From positions 1 through 64,000 of the forward strand of contig JAMKCH010001614.1 in the NCBI GenBank assembly GCA_023653785.1: a stretch of DNA of 64,000 nucleotides, read 5' to 3'. The stretch is from Ophioderma brevispina. Lineage: Eukaryota > Echinodermata > Ophiuroidea > Amphilepidida > Ophiodermatidae. This document shows positions 22,586-32,439 of the stretch, piece after piece. The stretch's first letter is position 1. Every line of letters starts with the position of its first letter. A program made the translations under genes and the position numbers. Below the pieces are notes generated by a model. That model worked only from the letters and a program-made list of their open reading frames with translations, did no database searches and had not been told where the DNA came from.

Positions 22586-23490
22586 GGTTCCCAAAAAAAA
22601 AGTTCCTCCTAAAATTCAAGGACATTCGTTGCCACAAAAAGCGTTGATTTTCAATCAACACCTTTGGCATCAACACACACTCCCTTTTTCCAAAAATTAT
22701 GTTGTCAGAAAAAGTGGTACTTTACCGTATTCAAAGGTCTAAAGTAAGAAATTAACCATTCACAACAACGATTTCATTTCCATAATCATTACGATCTGAG
22801 GTAAATAAGCTTAAGACATTGACGCATGGGCAAACAAATAAACAAACAAGACAAATATGCAGGAAAATAAAAAATGAGGTGTACGCTTTAAAGTCATTTT
22901 TCTTTGCATATTGTTTTTTATGAAAGAAAGAAGTTATGTTTGAAATGCCTGTTTCAAATCAAAATAAGCTTAATTGTTTTGTCATTCAAGGTGAGTCTCA
23001 ATGTTCAGTGTTTCCTCCATCTGCAGTGATGACATCATTTTAGTGTTTACACATGCTGCTTACCAATTTGCTGATGTTATGTTGATGAATGTGGTTCAAT
23101 GCCGCGATGAGCCAGTTCTCCTTTATGTGTTGATCCGCTTCACATTTTGAGCGGTATTGCTTACTCAAATCTCATCTCATTGTTTGTTTGTCTGCATATT
23201 TGTCTTGTTTGTTCATTTGTTTGCCTATGCGTTCAAGTTTAAGCTTATTTACTTCAGACTGCAATGAATATAACGAATGGAAATGAAGTCGTTGTTGTTA
23301 ATTGATACTTTCTTGACTTTAGACATTTGAATACGGTAAAGTGCAACTTTTTCTGACAACATCATTTTTTGGAAAAAGGGAGTGTGTGTTGATGCCAAAA
23401 GTGTTTTTTTAAAGCAACGACGTTTGTGGCAGAGCCAAATGTTTCCTCTTTTAAAACTTTTTGAAATTTTCTAAACATCCAGTTCTAAGT
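22586..23490 (-). mobile_element. Tc1/mariner-type element, CAGGGTTCCC family, decayed
   Basis: The left end is TA then CAGGGTTCCCAAAAAAAAAG, followed by CACACTCCCTTTTTCCAAAA, GTTGTCAGAAAAAGTGG, ACTTTACCGTATTCAAAGGT and TAAACAAACAAGACAAATAT. The same landmarks appear inverted at 23190-23400. The right arm keeps internal sequence (GAGGAAACATTTGGCTCT type) that the left arm has lost, but lacks the terminal CCC end. The interior holds a transposase remnant on the minus strand. A sister copy at 25689-36378 was split by the Gypsy element. Confidence 0.85.
22993..23156 (-). pseudogene. Tc1/mariner-type transposase C-terminal remnant
   Basis: Minus-strand translation from 23156 gives about 50 residues with the spacing of the C-terminus of Tc1/mariner transposases. 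A Trp lies in KENW, a helix contains HIHQHNISKLVSSM, and then come VITADGGNT-type residues corresponding to the family's V(I)xAxGGxT tail. One stop codon interrupts it. The DDE catalytic residues would lie upstream and were not found, so this is a dead remnant. Position between matching inverted repeats supports the call. The match is from memory of the family pattern, not from a search. Confidence 0.6.
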
Positions 23491-23642
23491 GAAGTTAACT
23501 TAATGGAAGACTACTACAGAAGGGGTATCAATATTCAATGTAGTTACCCAATGTTGACTTATCCCTGTGTGAAAATTTAATTGAAGACTATCACTGAGGC
23601 GATTTGATTTTCTAGTGTATAGCTACCCAATGTGCTATTCCA

Positions 23643-23712
23643 TTTCAAATCCGCACTCCTCTGTGAAAGACTACTACCTAAGTTTTTCACAGGGGTGGTG
23701 TAGATTTGAAAC
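23643..23712. repeat. Imperfect hairpin, arms of about 27 bp
   Basis: ATTTCAAATCCGCACTCCTC then TGTGAAA faces TTTCACAGGGGTGGTGTAGA then TTTGAAA across a 14 nt loop. Confidence 0.7.
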
Positions 23713-25110
23713 GCTATAGACGACATCGGTTTGGAGTATTTGGTGTTAAGTTTCCTACAGAATCCTTAATACTTTCAATCGTATCATGTTTATCCACGAT
23801 AATCAGAAAAATCCTCAGGATGCCCTTAAATCAATATCAGTATTTGCACATCCTTGTTAAGTAAACTGTACTAAACGTATCATGAGAAGAGTGAATCATT
23901 AGCAGAGAGCGAGACACGCAGGGTTAGATTACTTATCTTATATTTCACAATTGGACAAAATTGGTACTTAATCGTTTACTTTTGTTTAAAGAAGGTAGCA
24001 TTTCGTCAAATAAAATTGATTGAAAAGTTATGAAAAGCTCTTGTAACGACAGAGGTTATCAATAAAAACATGAATGGTAAAATCGTTTCCTTTTCGTGTC
24101 TGGTTTCGTTTTCGTTTTTCTCAATGCCAAAAAAGTTTAAAAGGACTTTGTCCCTGCTTTTGTAAAGTACGAAAAACTAGAAATGATTGTTTTACTAATT
24201 CGTATACTAAATGTTAAGTAATTTCCTGAAATAAACAATACCCAGTCGAAAAGCCACTGATCATAGCAGACGAACAAATTGTCTAAAATTTGCGCTATAA
24301 TTTTCACGAACCTTTGTGTGACAGCTTCAGTCATAAGTTGAAGTGGCACATGAAAGCAACAAAATATGTGTGACTCGTTTTACAGGGTGCTTCCAAAAAA
24401 AGTTTACCAATTGTTATCCATTATCACGTGGAAGCCAAAATCAGAAAAATTCTTCATGAGTATAGCGCACAAATTTATATAGCAAAACAATTTTTTTCGA
24501 TCAAATGATTTGGTTTATGAATTTGGAATGTTCAAAATACAAATTACACTATTAAACATGGAAATGAATGTTTTTAAAAATGTTAGCAATACAACTGACT
24601 CACTCTACATAGAAATTTCTGTTGGGGTGACTCTAAATATTGAATTCCACAGGCATTGTAGTTCACAATGGTGCGCTTTCTCAGAGAAGATTAAAAAATG
24701 GTAGTTTGTACCTTTAAGTTCCACGATAATAAATCCGGAAATGCTTTCTTCAGTAGATTCTTCTTTAGAATAGTGTTTAAGAGAACTCTCTCCAACAACT
24801 CAAGATGACTAAGTTGCTAGGTCTCTTGACGATACAATATTCTGCAGTATAACAATGTAGGATGCAAAAATTAGGTCGACAATTCTGTCTATCGCAAAAC
24901 ACTATAAGATTCATAAAACGAAATATTTTTATTTCCAAAGCTCTTTAACCTACAGAGACGACATCAGATAGGAGTATCTTTTTAGCTAGTGCGGTAGCAA
25001 AATTCATAACAATAAATCCTGCTATTTTACAGCACAGATGTACTCTGCAGATCAAATTACTGGCCAAACTTCTCGTATGTACAGTACTAATTTATACTCG
25101 ACAGTTAGTT
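23713..25110. other. No gene recognised; one mariner-like end at 24385
   Basis: At 24385, TA then CAGGGTGCTTCCAAAAAAAG looks like an isolated end of a mariner-type element; I could not find a matching inverted end nearby. Everything else is unassigned AT-rich DNA. Confidence 0.45.
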
Positions 25111-25132
25111 ACTTCTTCTTCTTCTTCTTCTT
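25111..25132. repeat. (CTT)7 microsatellite
   Basis: CTTCTTCTTCTTCTTCTTCT immediately beside the LINE fragment. Confidence 0.9.
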
Positions 25133-25134
25133 GC

Positions 25135-25494
25135 GTATGAGGCAGTAGCTAAATATGTCGAAGACGATGAAGCCAGCTCACTGTTGATTGGTTGGGGTTT
25201 GTGAAGTCTATGTCCACCGGTGGGAGAAAGGTAGGGCACTCATTGAGAATGTGATCCGCAGTCTGTGATGGAGAACCACTTTGGCAGGCTGGAGATGGTC
25301 GCAGTACCTATTGGTGCATATTGCTGTTGAAGCGACCGACTCCTGTGCGAATCTGGTTTAAGGTGACCCATTCCTTGTGTGGAAGATTGCTACCAGGTGG
25401 TAGTTCCGTCATAGGTGTAATAGTGAGTTGGTTTGGTCTTGAAATATCTAGCCAGGCAGTATTCCATGTCTGTAAGATGAGTTTCTGCCAGTGC
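25135..25494 (-). pseudogene. Non-LTR retrotransposon polyprotein, C-terminal tail
   Basis: Read on the minus strand from 25494, a frame runs about 60 residues to a stop at 25311-25313 and continues in phase after it. It contains a W..L....NTAW stretch, KEWVTLNQIRTGVGRF, SPACQSG and then TADHILNECP. That order (Trp, LNRIRTGxGR, CxCG-like, QTxxHIxxEC) is the zinc-binding tail that follows reverse transcriptase in many LINE polyproteins. The first Cys pair is partly lost (a CxCG became CQSG). It is head-to-head with the plus-strand fragment at 25491-25690. The family within the non-LTR group is uncertain. Confidence 0.65.
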
Positions 25495-25690
25495 TTTCAG
25501 GCATTGCACCTGCAGTGCTTCGGAGAGAACACCACACGCACAAACTGGTGAATAAGGCCCTGCTGGAAAACAAACACCTGCTGCATAACGCTGTCAAAGA
25601 CTCACACCAGCTCGGCAGACAGAAACTGTGCTCTCGTCGACCTGTCTGTCTAAACTCTCCAGCTCCCCATTCAACATATTACAGCTACAC
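25491..25690 (+). pseudogene. Non-LTR retrotransposon polyprotein, segment upstream of the tail, inverted
   Basis: The plus-strand frame gives LSGIAPAVLRREHHTHKLV, followed by a Leu/His-rich segment with HQLGRQKLCSRRPV. The (L)xGIAPxxLRRE motif lies just N-terminal of the zinc-binding tail in LINE polyproteins, so this fragment and 25135-25494 are adjacent parts of one protein now in opposite orientation. It is cut at 25689 where the mariner-type element begins. Confidence 0.6.
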
Positions 25691-25915
25691 GGTTCCCCAA
25701 AAATAAGTTTCCTCCTAAATTTCAAGGACATTTCGTTGCATAACTTCGCTTAGAACTGGATGATTGGAAATTTTTAAAAAGGTTTGAAGAGAGGAAACAT
25801 TTGGCTCTGCCACAAAAGTAGTTGCTCTTCAAACAACACCTTTGACATCAACACACACTCCCTTTTTCGAAAAATGATGTTGTCAGAAAAAGTGGCACTT
25901 TACCGTATTCAAAGG
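25689..25915 (+). mobile_element. CAGGGTTCCC-type element, left part, split by Gypsy
   Basis: After TA, CACGGTTCCCCAAAAATAAG opens this element. It contains GAGGAAACATTTGGCTCTGC, CACACTCCCTTTTTCGAAAA, GTTGTCAGAAAAAGTGG and TACCGTATTCAAAGG, the same order as 22586-22740. At 25915 it is cut by the Gypsy LTR and resumes at 36191. Confidence 0.85.
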
Positions 25916-26917
25916 TGTTATATTACCCTCAAAATTTTGATTAAAATATTATCTTCTCAATTTTATTTGAGAAAAGATTTCTCACGGGAAAAGTACTTTG
26001 TTTATGATTAAAAAAAGAGCAGGGGATTTCCCTAGTTTGTTTTTGCAAGGTGCACCTGTTAGATTGCACAATAGGGGAAGTGGGGAATTCCCCAAGATGT
26101 AAACTTAGAAACTGAGTCAACTTGTTTATGCATTGAGATCAAAAACATGTTGCATGATCCAGGGATTCCCCCATATAGTTATATATGTGAAGTGATGTAA
26201 TTCAGGTGATGTAATTTTTGTGAAATCTGATTTGACAGTGCTAGGTTATGTTTATACATGATGCTGTGGTAATATCTATTTTAAGACTTGGGAACTTTGT
26301 GAAATGATGGTATAAAGCTGGGTTGCAAAAGTTTTGATTCGCCAGCATTAGTAACAAGGAAGCTATACAGTATATAATTATTTATAGCTAGTTTTAATCT
26401 ACAATAATGGTAGATTTGAGCTTTACATGTTGCCAGGATTTTTATAATATTGGATGCCGCCGGAGCTTAATAGCTGTGTGCTGTCGTCTTTTAAGCCAGA
26501 AGAGCTTCAGTTTTGGAATCAAAAAGAGATTCCAGTTTGTGGTCCTAAATGAGGACATTATCGACAGACTGATGGTGGTAGAATACGTGGACTGTATTGC
26601 AGAATATTAGTGTCGTCGAGGGTAACCCCGTCGTATTAAACTGCTGGACAAATTATCTTCAGGACTTAGTAGATTCCCATGGAGTATATTACCTGAGGAG
26701 TTTTGGAGACTTCGTTGTATAAATCTTATAAATTGTATGTAATTTTACTATATATGTAATGTTGTTTGGACATACCAAATTCCTGAACCAAATAGATTTG
26801 ATACAAATCATTAAATCTGTTATATTATATAAAATTCAGATTACTTGTGCACAAGGCTCATTTATTTGTGTTTGAAAGGTGTTTTCTGACCTTTGACGCC
26901 TACGAGACGTCATAACA
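25916..26917 (+). repeat. 5' LTR of the Gypsy element
   Basis: 1,002 bp, starting TGTTATATTACCC and ending CGTCATAACA. It aligns throughout with the 3' LTR (AAATATTATCT, TTTATTTGAGAAA, GGGGAAGTGGGGAATTCCC, GACTGATGGTGGTAGAATAC, TTGTGCACAAGGCTCATTT), except that it lacks a 1.0 kb segment present in the 3' copy at 35081-36096. Confidence 0.85.
26311..26317 (+). promoter_or_regulatory. Possible LTR TATA box
   Basis: TATAAAG lies about 400 bp into the 5' LTR; the 3' LTR has TTAATTAAAG at the matching place, so the motif is not conserved between the copies. Weak evidence. Confidence 0.25.
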
Positions 26918-26921
26918 GAAT

Positions 26922-26940
26922 TGGGGGCTCGTCATCGGGA
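26922..26940 (+). other. Primer binding site, tRNA-Pro type
   Basis: TGGGGGCTCGTCATCGGGA begins four bases after the LTR end. Apart from one inserted base (A after CGTC) it equals the sequence complementary to the 3' end of tRNA-Pro, the primer site known from murine leukaemia virus and other retroelements. It would start minus-strand DNA synthesis. Confidence 0.8.
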
Positions 26941-27102
26941 ATTGAATTGAGATAAATTTGAGCCTTATTGTTCAGAATTTACACATTAAAAGTGTGTAAA
27001 CATTGTGCGCATTTTGGCATACAAAATGTTGTGTGTATTACATGTACTACTTTGTAGTTTGGTTCAAGACAATATTATATTGTGGTGTAGAGTACAACCA
27101 CA

Positions 27103-28440
27103 ATGGAGTTTAATCCAGAAGAGTTCATAGGGCAAATAACTTGGGAGAAGTTTGATGAGCTGAGAAAGCCTGAGTTAATGAAACTAGCCAAGCATTTAGC
27201 ACTTGAGGCAAAACATGCTAGAGAAAGCAAGTTATCAAGAGAATTTGAATGAAAATTTTTTGTCCAGGCAGATCTTTGGAATAGTTCATCTTTGATAGGA
27301 CGCAGAGGTTCCTGGACCGGTCACAAGTTATGCCGTAAAATTAAAAGAGATTTAAATTAAAATGCAATTGGAAAAAGAAAAATTGGAAATGGAACAAAAG
27401 CAAAAAGAAATAGAAATGCAAATTCAAAAGGAACAAAAAGAAAAGGAAATTGAATTAGAAAAAGACAAATTCAAATGCAGCAAAAAGAGAAGGCAAAGGA
27501 ATTACAAATGGAAAATTCAAATGGGAATTATACCAAAAGAGATGAATGCACTGCAAATGGTATTAAAAAGAAAAGAGTGAAGCTCAAACTAGCGTTAGAA
27601 AAAAACCTTAAAACAACAGACTACTCACTCATCAGACTCTTCCAAGAGCCCTCCTGGATATTGATGCGGCGAAAAATATTCGCCTTCACTTGAGAAATTG
27701 CCAATAGCTTGAAATGGCCCAAGGAATCTCGGACCTTGCTGCAGTCAGTGTTCATTGGTAAAGCCCGAGAAATATATTCGGCCATGTCAATAGACAGATG
27801 TAGTGATTATGATGAAGTTAAGCAGGCAGTGCTCAAAGCATATGAATTGGTGTCAGAGGCATATAGACAAAAAAATCAGGTCTTGTCAGAAAAGGATGAC
27901 CAGACACATGTTGAATTTGCCCGAGTAAAGGAATAAATGTTTGATCGCTGGCTTCTCTCACAAGAAGTCGGGCAAAATTTTGGTCAACTTAAGGAGTTGA
28001 TGTTAGTTGAAGAGTTCAAACAGTGTCTACATCCAAAACACATCTGGATGAAAACAAAATTGACAGTTTGCGGGAAGCAGCCATAAAGGCCGATGATTAT
28101 GCATTGACACACAAGTTGAGTAATACTAGTAGGCCTAGCCAAGAATTTACTAGGTACAACAAATACAACAATAAGTCGGGTTCTAACAAAGCGTCTCATG
28201 GTAGCACACAGGAGTGGAAAACCCAAACAGGTTCCCATGAAAGGGGAGCAAAGAAAATAGTGGTGCTAATCAAAAGCATGGGATGGGACCCAAATCACAG
28301 TTCACATGCCATCACTGTAAAAAGCCAGGACATACAAAGTCAAGGTGTTGGGAGATACATGGCTATCCACCCAAAATGGAGAGAGCCAAAAGTGAGTCAA
28401 AACCAATAGAAAAAGTAAGGGATGACTTTAAGCCTTTCGT
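27103..28440 (+). pseudogene. gag: Gypsy gag, frameshifted
   Basis: The likely start is ATG at 27103; the first frame runs 49 codons (FDELRKPELMKLAKHLA type helix) to a TGA at 27250. A Glu/Lys/Gln-rich coiled-coil segment follows (27362-27580, continuing in another phase to 27693). A capsid segment lies at 27712-27935 with SDYDEVKQAVLKAYEL and QTHVEFARVKE, then continues through further frame changes to DDYALTHK near 28095. The zinc knuckle lies at 28307-28348 (CHHCKKPGHTKSRC, a CX2CX4HX4C box). The capsid segment is the region related to vertebrate SCAN domains, which derive from Gmr1-like gag. At least four frame changes make it non-functional. Confidence 0.8.
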
Positions 28441-28925
28441 TTTGGAGGGATCTGTGTCACTTTCAGGTGATAGTTTAGATCCAAAACCCATAAGAATCAT
28501 GCGGGACACGTGCTGTGCACAGTCTATGATATTGGAAGATGCACTTCCATTTTTGATATTGAGAGTTCCACAGGAACTAGTGCATTGATTCCGGGGATAG
28601 GTATGGATTGTATTAGTGTCCCTCTTCACAAAATGAATTTGAAATCAGACTTGGTTTCTGGAACTGTCACAATTGGTGTTAGACAAGAACTCCCAGTAAA
28701 AGGGGTATCCATGTTGTTATGGAATGATTTGGCAGGGGGAAAATACTCCCAGATTCCATAGTTTCCCAGGTGCCCTGTACAGTGGATACATTTTATGAGG
28801 AAATAGACATTTTCCCAACATTGACCTAGTTACTGCACATGTTGGGAAATAGACATTTTCCCAACATGTGCAGTAACTAGGTCAATGACCAGAAAAGCCT
28901 CACAGGAAAACAGTGAGCAGGTGAC
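28441..28925 (+). pseudogene. pro: Gypsy aspartic protease region, active site altered
   Basis: This follows gag in phase: the retropepsin active-site triplet expected as D-T-G reads D-T-C (RDTCCAQS at about 28501-28524). The flap/C-terminal part lies in another frame at 28560-28760 (PVKGVSMLLWNDLAGG, where the family has LLGNDLAGG). The linker to integrase (FPTCAVTRSMTRK type) lies at about 28857-28900 and is disrupted by the hairpin at 28819-28887. A catalytic Gly replaced by Cys, a frame change and the LINE insertion make it inactive. Confidence 0.7.
28819..28887. repeat. Perfect 31 bp hairpin, template-switch type
   Basis: Arms 28819-28849 and 28857-28887 are exact reverse complements (CATTGACCTAGTTACTGCAC at one end, GCAGTAACTAGGTCAATG at the other) around the 7 nt loop TAGACAT. 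AAATAGACATTTTCCCAACA also occurs twice directly (28801 and 28845). The right arm fits the protease-integrase linker, so the left arm is the inserted inverted copy. Confidence 0.9.
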
Positions 28926-30470
28926 GAGTTACCACCACGCCTATTGAAGACCATTGCACATGAAATAGCTCCAGCACTCTCCTTCCTGTACCAACAATCG
29001 TATGACAATGCCACCGTTCCCTCACAGTGGAAACAGGCACTAGTAACTGGCATCTACAAAAAAGGTCCTAAATCAGATCCATCAAATTATCGTCCAATTT
29101 CACTCACTTGTCTCTGCAAGATCATGGAGCATATTGTCCTTAGTCACATAAGCAAATAATATTCTACTGGATTCACAGCATGGGTTCCGTGAAAGTCTTT
29201 CCACTGTTACACAACTCATTACATCATCACATGACTGGGGTTTCTACCCCTCCTTACAACAACGTGGCCAGAAGTTGTGAATTTTCAATTTGACTCAGTT
29301 AAAGAGTTTTGACACGGTTCAAATATCAGTCTATTCCGTCAAAAACTCCTAACTCATTATGGCATCGGGGAAAGGTGGAGGGAAGGGGGAAACACTGGCT
29401 TTGGATCAAATCTTTTTTTAGAAAAGAGGAAACAAGTAAGTGAAGGAGGTGATGGCAAAGGGCAACCAGGGAATAGGCGGGAAAAAAGGTTGCAGAAATA
29501 AAAGTAAAGTAAACAGCGGTTCGTTCGAGGCCCCCTCTCACTTAGTCCTGTATATATATAAAGACATACAGATCAATCAGTCCACAAGAGGGTTGTTTGC
29601 AGATGACAGCATTGTATACAGGGAATATTGACCAGAAGATCATAGCATCCTTCAACAAGACCTTGACCACTCTGGCAGATCTTGGTCCTCACTGGCTAAG
29701 TAGTTTAATGTAAAAAAGGGCAATCCTCTCCATTAACAAGGAAACGGCCAAAAACCCAGCTTCCACCAGGTTGAATTACAATCTTTGGTGAGCTTCGACG
29801 AGAGTCGATCTCATGATGACCTTGGCTTTTGTGTCCCCATCTCACATGACCTCCGCTTGGATTACCACTGCAACATGATCAAGCAAAAGCCCAGCCGTTC
29901 ACTGGATTATACTGGGACTCGTTCCCTGTAAACAAAGAGTCAAAGCCAAAGCATACCACACCAAACTATCATCGTCCCAAATGGAAGTACGATTATGAAG
30001 TCTGGAGCCCACACACCCTTAGAGGAGTTGACGCCGCTGAAGTGTGCAGAGAGCAGTTGCTTCGCTTGTTTCGGAGAGTACCGTAGTTAGAATAGAACAA
30101 CACATTTGTACACCTAAATTACCACCCTGGGCTGGTATCAATCCATGTCAGACGTTCATTTCTCAGGCCAAAAGGTTCTAGGACGATTTCACTAAATCAT
30201 GTAATATCCGTTTCCTAGTCCATAAATCCTGGCATATACTTTGGGGTAACAGATCTCATTTGAACTACAACATTCTATAAAGAAAACTATAGATCCATAC
30301 AAGTTCTTTCTTATTACCCACGTGCTGTAAGAATCTGGAATCAGCTAGCTACCAGTTACTGCTGTATGCTCCATCAGTGCCATCCCTTCAGGAAGCGCTC
30401 TGCATACCATCGACTGTGCGGCCACCTGGGTAGCAAGTTATGGTTAAGGACCTTAATGAACTCGGGTGGG
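28925..30470 (+). pseudogene. CR1/L2-like LINE, 5'-truncated reverse transcriptase, inserted in Gypsy
   Basis: The frame opens with [20 protein letters not shown], then [44 protein letters not shown] (about 29167) and FADDSIVY (29596-29619), where ADD is the catalytic box of the polymerase. Further on come ISHDLR, HTPLEELTPL (eroded) and, near 30310, YYPRAVRIWNQLA, the typical C-terminal motif of this LINE group (FFPRxxxxWNxLP). There is no endonuclease or ORF1, so the copy is 5'-truncated. Frames change several times and stops occur. It sits in the same orientation as the Gypsy element, between the protease linker and the purine-rich block. Confidence 0.8.
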
Positions 30471-31958
30471 GAAAAAGGCAAACACCGAAGGGAAGAAGCG
30501 GGAGGGGGAGTACGGACCCTGGTGCGACACGGGGGCAAAAGGGGGAGGAGCTGGCAGTTTGAGGTGAAAACTCGGCACCAAATCTACAGTGTTTAGCAAA
30601 GATGAGCCTCGTCGAGGCCCTTCCCCCGTTATCAAACCATTTGAAGATTGAAGAAGAGGAGTCACATACTAATAAACATATAGGAAGCGTGACGAGGATG
30701 ACTTGTCCCAAATTTAGAGGGTCTAAGTGGAGAGATATTCAAGGGAGAGGAAGGGGATCGAGCCGCTGAGTCGGGGAAGGAGGAAAGAGGAAGGGAGGAG
30801 GACGAAAGGATCAGGGGAGGGCAAAACATAAAAAGACCAAGGTCAGAACCCACGAAAAAGGGTACGGTGGAAACAAGCGGGATTAAAACAAGGGAAAAGA
30901 AAGCAGAGGAGTAAGAGGATAACGCTGATTAGAGTAGATGGGAACTGGGAACACTGTAAATTGCAGGCCCAACCTTTTAAATCCCAGAACAAGTAGCGGG
31001 TTTGACAAATGAACAGTTTACATGAAAAGCGCTTAGGGAAATAGGTGACACAAAGGAAGCCGATCAGAGATTCTGTCGTTTCTACAAAAAAGGGGGCTAA
31101 GGAGAGAACGGGACGGGACACACCAAAGGAAATGTGGGAGAGGAGAACTGGCGCGAATAAAGGGGGGCAGAATTGGAGAGGAAAAAGGGGATGACAACGA
31201 GGGAAGTGGAGAGGATAACTATTCAAAGAACATGAGAGAGTCTAAAGGCCGGGACATGAGGGCTGGGGGGGGGTGGAGGAGCAAAAAACACCCTGTGAAT
31301 AGAAGTACTGAGTCTTCAAAAACGGGGGTCTGAGTATTGTAAGACTTGTAGGATCTTAATAGATTGCGTAGTAGGACCACTTCCAAAGACCAAGTCAGGA
31401 AATCAGGATTTACTGACCTCATGTGTGTCTCCACCAAGATTCCTTAGCGTTCTAGTAGCCACGGGAGACAAGCGAGGGGATCGAGCTTCGGCAAGAGAAG
31501 CGGGGAAAAGGAGGAATCAACAAACGCGGGGGCGGAGCACAAGAAAGATTGGGCAGAGCAAGGGCACACACGACAGAAACCACGGATAGCGAAGCGAGCA
31601 CATGGACTCATAACAAGTGGACTGGATCATAGCGTGCGGGGGAAACAACATAATCCATCGGCACCACGGGCAAAATCTGGGGGTTAAACTGGGAAATATG
31701 TGACAGGAGGAAGGCGAATAACACAAGAATGAAAAGGGGGCGTGCAACGAGCAACAGGGGTCGCACAACAAAAACAACAGTGAAAACAACTAAGGACGAA
31801 AAATAGGACGGCGAGTGACTATGACAGTGAGCAGGGAGGGCCGTTTGATGCATGGCGAGTGCCAGGGTAATTCTCGGGGTATGGCTACCAGGGAAGGGGG
31901 ACCTTGATAAAAGAGGCAGGTAGGTAGTTAGTACATGTGGAGGTGGTGGTTGGTCACA
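30470..31958. other. Purine-rich block of unknown origin inside the Gypsy element
   Basis: For about 1.5 kb the plus strand is dominated by A and G (GGAAGGGAGGAGGACGAAAG-type sequence). Pyrimidine-rich minus-strand frames (for example 30843-31226 and 31608-31973) are the result. The integrase core, which should lie in this interval in a Gmr1-like element, could not be read in any frame. The block ends abruptly where integrase C-terminal sequence starts. Confidence 0.6.
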
Positions 31959-31959
31959 A

Positions 31960-32345
31960 AGTAAGGGGACCATTTTAAAGCTACTGAAAGAAAAGTTGGT
32001 TTTGTGTTTGAAAATCTGATGTGAATTTGTCGGTGTAGATAGTGTCTAAATTTCAGACACAGGCTCAAGAGCCAAGGAAATTGCCAAACAAAATCGCAAA
32101 CAGAGTCAGGCAAAATTGAAAACATGGTATGACCATGATTGTCAGGAGCAGAGATATCAAACAAGTGGGGTGAAAAGGTTGGGCACGGTTTCCAATATGC
32201 GACCATAGGGGAAAAGGAGTCTGGAACATACGCGATTTGAGAACAAAGGGGGGACCTGGAAGATGTGATCAAACACCAGGTAGAGTATTAAAAGTCGACA
32301 ATATGTACATAATATGCTCAAAGAGCTATAATGAAAGAGGAAAAA
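31960..32345 (+). pseudogene. Gypsy integrase C-terminal part
   Basis: Plus-strand frames give GPLKLL near 31970 (the end of the V/FGHxxRGPLK region), AKQNRKQSQAKLKTWYDHDC near 32082-32142, and a TPGR...NMLKE-like segment near 32270-32325, matching the family's linker and C-terminal domain. Several frame changes occur within 380 bp. The HHCC and DDE core domains are not found upstream, being replaced by the LINE and the purine-rich block. Confidence 0.6.
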
Positions 32346-32439
32346 CGTAAAGCATGCGGGTGTGGGTCGCCAGTGTTAGTTAATGAGTTGTGCAAATTGA
32401 GCATCCCAGGTCTGTACCTGAACAAGACAGCATGTAACC

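Noticed and set aside
30843..32272. Long minus-strand frames (127, 121 and 114 codons) with membrane-like composition
   Set aside because: They are the complement of the purine-rich block and of integrase sequence on the plus strand; hydrophobicity follows from pyrimidine-rich codons.
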